DNA of 64,000 bases from Ruania albidiflava DSM 18029 (GTDB taxonomy: Bacteria > Actinomycetota > Actinomycetes > Actinomycetales > Beutenbergiaceae), in NCBI RefSeq assembly GCF_000421225.1, contig NZ_ATWL01000001.1, positions 62,001 to 126,000 on the forward strand. Reading direction: 5' to 3'. The notes under the pieces are model-generated. The model did no database searches. It was not told the origin of the DNA and saw nothing but the letters and a program-made list of their open reading frames with translations. A program made the position numbers and the translations under genes. This document shows, piece after piece, positions 62,264 through 64,000 of the stretch. Within the stretch, counting starts at the first letter, position 1. The number at the start of each line of letters is the position of its first letter.

Positions 62264-63607
62264 ATGGCACGAATCGCACCCCTGTCCGGTTTCCCCGAGT
62301 GGCTGCCTGCCGGACGCATCGTAGAGACATCTATCCTGGACCAGGTCCGGCGGGTGTTCGAGCTGCACGGGTTCGCTGAGATCGAGACCCGAGCGGTGGA
62401 ACCGCTGGAGCGGCTGCTCAGCAAGGGGGAGACCTCCCAGGAGGTGTACCTGCTGCGGCGGCTGCAGGCGGAGGGGGAGGAGCAGACCGGTTCCCGCTCG
62501 CTCGGGCTGCACTTCGACCTGACCGTGCCGTTCGCCCGGTACGTGCTGGAGAACGCCGGACACCTGGTCTTCCCGTTCAAGCGGTACCAGATCCAGAAGG
62601 TCTGGCGCGGGGAACGGCCACAGGACGGCCGGTTCCGGGAGTTCACCCAGGCAGACATCGACGTGGTCGGCTCCGGTACGTTGCCGTTCCACTACGAGGT
62701 CGAGGTCCCGTTGGTGATCGCCGAGGTGTTCCAGGCGCTGACTTCGCTCGGGCTCCCCCCGGTGCGGATCCTGGTGAACAACCGCAAGGTCGCCCAGGGC
62801 TTCTACGAGGGGCTGGGCATCGCGGACGTCGAAGGGGTGCTGCGCACCATCGACAAGCTGGACAAGATCGGCGCCGACGGTGTGCTCGAGGTGCTGCAGC
62901 GGGACAACGGTGCCACGGCCCAGCAGGCGCAGGCCTGCCTCGACCTGGCCAGCATCTCCGGGACCGACCACCAGGTGGCGGACCGGGTGCGTGCGCTCGG
63001 TGTCACCTCCGACCTGCTCGAGGAGGGGCTCGCTGAGCTGATGGCGCTGGTGGACGCGGCGAAGAAGCGGCTGCCGGGTGTACTCGTCGCCGACCTGCGG
63101 ATCGCCCGCGGTCTGGACTACTACACGGGGACCGTGTACGAGACGATCCTGGTCGGGCACGAGTCGCTCGGGTCGATCTGCTCCGGTGGACGGTACGACT
63201 CGCTCGCCTCGGACGGGACAACCAGCTACCCAGGTGTGGGACTCTCCATCGGTGTCTCCCGGGTGGTGTCGCGCATCCTGGCGGAGAACCTGGCGCAGGC
63301 CACCCGCCCAGTCCCGACCGCCGTGCTGGTGGCGGTCGCCGACGAGGACCACCGGGACAGGAGCAACGACGTCGCAACGACGCTCCGTTCCCGTGGCATC
63401 CCGACGGACGTGGCGCCCACGGCAGCCAAGTTCGGCAAGCAGATCCGGTTCGCGGACCGCCGCTCGATCCCGTACGTATGGTTCCCGACCGAGAGTGGGC
63501 ACGAGGTCAAGGACATCCGCTCCGGTGAGCAGGTGCCCGCCGAACCTGCCACCTGGTCACCACCGGCCGAGGACCTCTGGCCCCGGGTGGTGCCCACCAG
63601 GGGCTGA
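62264..63607 (+). CDS. hisS: Histidyl-tRNA synthetase
   Basis: 447 residues. Class II core: LSGFPEWLPAGRIVETSILD, RAVEPLERLLSKGETSQEVY, FDLTVPFARYVLENAG, FKRYQIQKVWRGERPQDGR (motif 2), the histidine-specific LRIARGLDYYTGTVYET, motif 3 GVGLSIGVSRVV, and an anticodon-binding end. The ATG at 62264 gives the usual start, with GGGAAG ten bases upstream; an ATG at 62255 adds three residues. The 218 bases before it, shared with the divergent cyclophilin gene, show no clear -35/-10 pair or T-box. Confidence 0.95.
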   Translation: MARIAPLSGFPEWLPAGRIVETSILDQVRRVFELHGFAEIETRAVEPLERLLSKGETSQEVYLLRRLQAEGEEQTGSRSLGLHFDLTVPFARYVLENAGHLVFPFKRYQIQKVWRGERPQDGRFREFTQADIDVVGSGTLPFHYEVEVPLVIAEVFQALTSLGLPPVRILVNNRKVAQGFYEGLGIADVEGVLRTIDKLDKIGADGVLEVLQRDNGATAQQAQACLDLASISGTDHQVADRVRALGVTSDLLEEGLAELMALVDAAKKRLPGVLVADLRIARGLDYYTGTVYETILVGHESLGSICSGGRYDSLASDGTTSYPGVGLSIGVSRVVSRILAENLAQATRPVPTAVLVAVADEDHRDRSNDVATTLRSRGIPTDVAPTAAKFGKQIRFADRRSIPYVWFPTESGHEVKDIRSGEQVPAEPATWSPPAEDLWPRVVPTRG

Positions 63608-63634
63608 CCGCCGCGGGTCGCGGGCACCCGGTCG

Positions 63635-64000
63635 TCAGCGGGAGGCGTGGTCCTTGCGGCGGAACCCGTCCCTCCGGGCACCTGGTCCGCGGCGGGAGTC
63701 CGGTCCGCGCCGCCGGTAGCCGTCCCGGCGGGGCCGCTCGCCACCTGCGCGACCACGTGGACCTTCGTCGGGCCGGATCCGCAGCTGCTGCCCGGCCACC
63801 CGGGCCGCACCGATCCGGCGCAGTGACTCCGCACCCACCTCTGTGGTGATCTGCACCAGGGAGAACCGGGAGAAGATGGAGATCTTGCCGAGGTCGCTGC
63901 CGCGCAACCCACCCTCACCGGTGATCGCCCCGACGATGTCCTGCGGACGCACCCCGTGGGTGTGTCCCACGGCCACACGGTAGACGGTGCCTGGACCGGA
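63635..64000 (-). CDS. DEAD-box RNA helicase (DbpA-type RNA-binding domain), C-terminal part
   Basis: About 121 residues; the gene continues beyond the window. GTVYRVAVGHTHGVRPQDIV, GAITGEGGLRGSDLGKISIF and SRFSLVQITTEVGAESLRRI are the DbpA-type RNA-binding domain of DeaD/CsdA cold-shock helicases. A basic RG-rich tail follows (RRDGYRRRGPDSRRGPGARR), fit for RNA binding. Its stop converges with hisS, 27 bases apart. The helicase core is not in the window. Confidence 0.85.
   Translation of the reverse strand, partial: SGPGTVYRVAVGHTHGVRPQDIVGAITGEGGLRGSDLGKISIFSRFSLVQITTEVGAESLRRIGAARVAGQQLRIRPDEGPRGRAGGERPRRDGYRRRGPDSRRGPGARRDGFRRKDHASR

Overview
The window is high-GC chromosomal DNA from an actinobacterium. 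The gene order thrS / HIT / pgsA / acyltransferase / pimA, then pdxS / Nudix / pdxT / yebC / ruvCAB / yajC / secDF / apt / rel, is the classical actinobacterial order. A DUF3000 gene beside an RNase D-HRDC gene, GTG and TTG starts, many ATGA or GTGA start-stop overlaps and a large set of leaderless-type promoters (TANNNT ending 6-7 bases before the start codon) agree with this. Micrococcales (Ruania, Beutenbergia or Georgenia-like) is my best guess, but this is inference. No prophage, insertion sequence, CRISPR array or plasmid function was seen; this looks like core chromosome with some accessory sugar-use genes.

Layout. 1-391: end of a YqaJ-type nuclease. 513-1938: divergent PRPP synthetase and a small membrane protein. 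1994-5244 (minus): fadA-fadB beta-oxidation operon with a GTAC-rich inverted repeat upstream. 5462-9668: RNase D, DUF3000, an ATP-grasp ligase, a Usp-like protein and a HIT protein. 9819-13609 (minus): four-gene ferric-siderophore ABC operon behind an IdeR/DtxR-type iron box. 13759-15443: pabC and a fructosamine kinase, whose 3' end overlaps treZ. 15398-21797 (minus): treX-treY-treZ, trehalose from glycogen. 21908-23426: a sulfite-oxidase-like molybdopterin protein broken by a frameshift. 23458-25605: stand-alone SNF2 helicase. 25885-27518: tRNA-Val(CAC), pabB, then tRNA-Gly, tRNA-Cys and tRNA-Val(GAC).

27524-39738 is the accessory sugar region. A LacI regulator diverges from a three-gene sugar ABC importer followed by a GH120 beta-xylosidase (catalytic Glu356 and Asp385 present), so a xylo-oligosaccharide locus. 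Next, a TetR regulator diverges across a perfect 20-bp palindrome from a GH1 beta-glucosidase, a GPH/MFS-type sugar transporter and a C-type sulfatase without signal peptide. This suggests import of a sulfated glycoside followed by desulfation and hydrolysis inside the cell.

39897-64000 is housekeeping: ThrRS, phosphatidylinositol phosphate and PIM synthesis, a PrsW protease, PLP synthase (PdxST), YebC, RuvABC, the YajC-SecD-SecF translocase, Apt, Rel (ppGpp), a DUF349 protein, a membrane cyclophilin, HisRS and the end of a DEAD-box helicase.

The most unusual non-coding signals are seven palindromic elements, all placed at 3' ends of transcription units. They fall into repeat families that recur up to 48 kb apart and in part share a GRATCGKTTCA core. 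The second is a set of at least eight genes whose start codon sits exactly 6-7 bases after a TANNNT hexamer.
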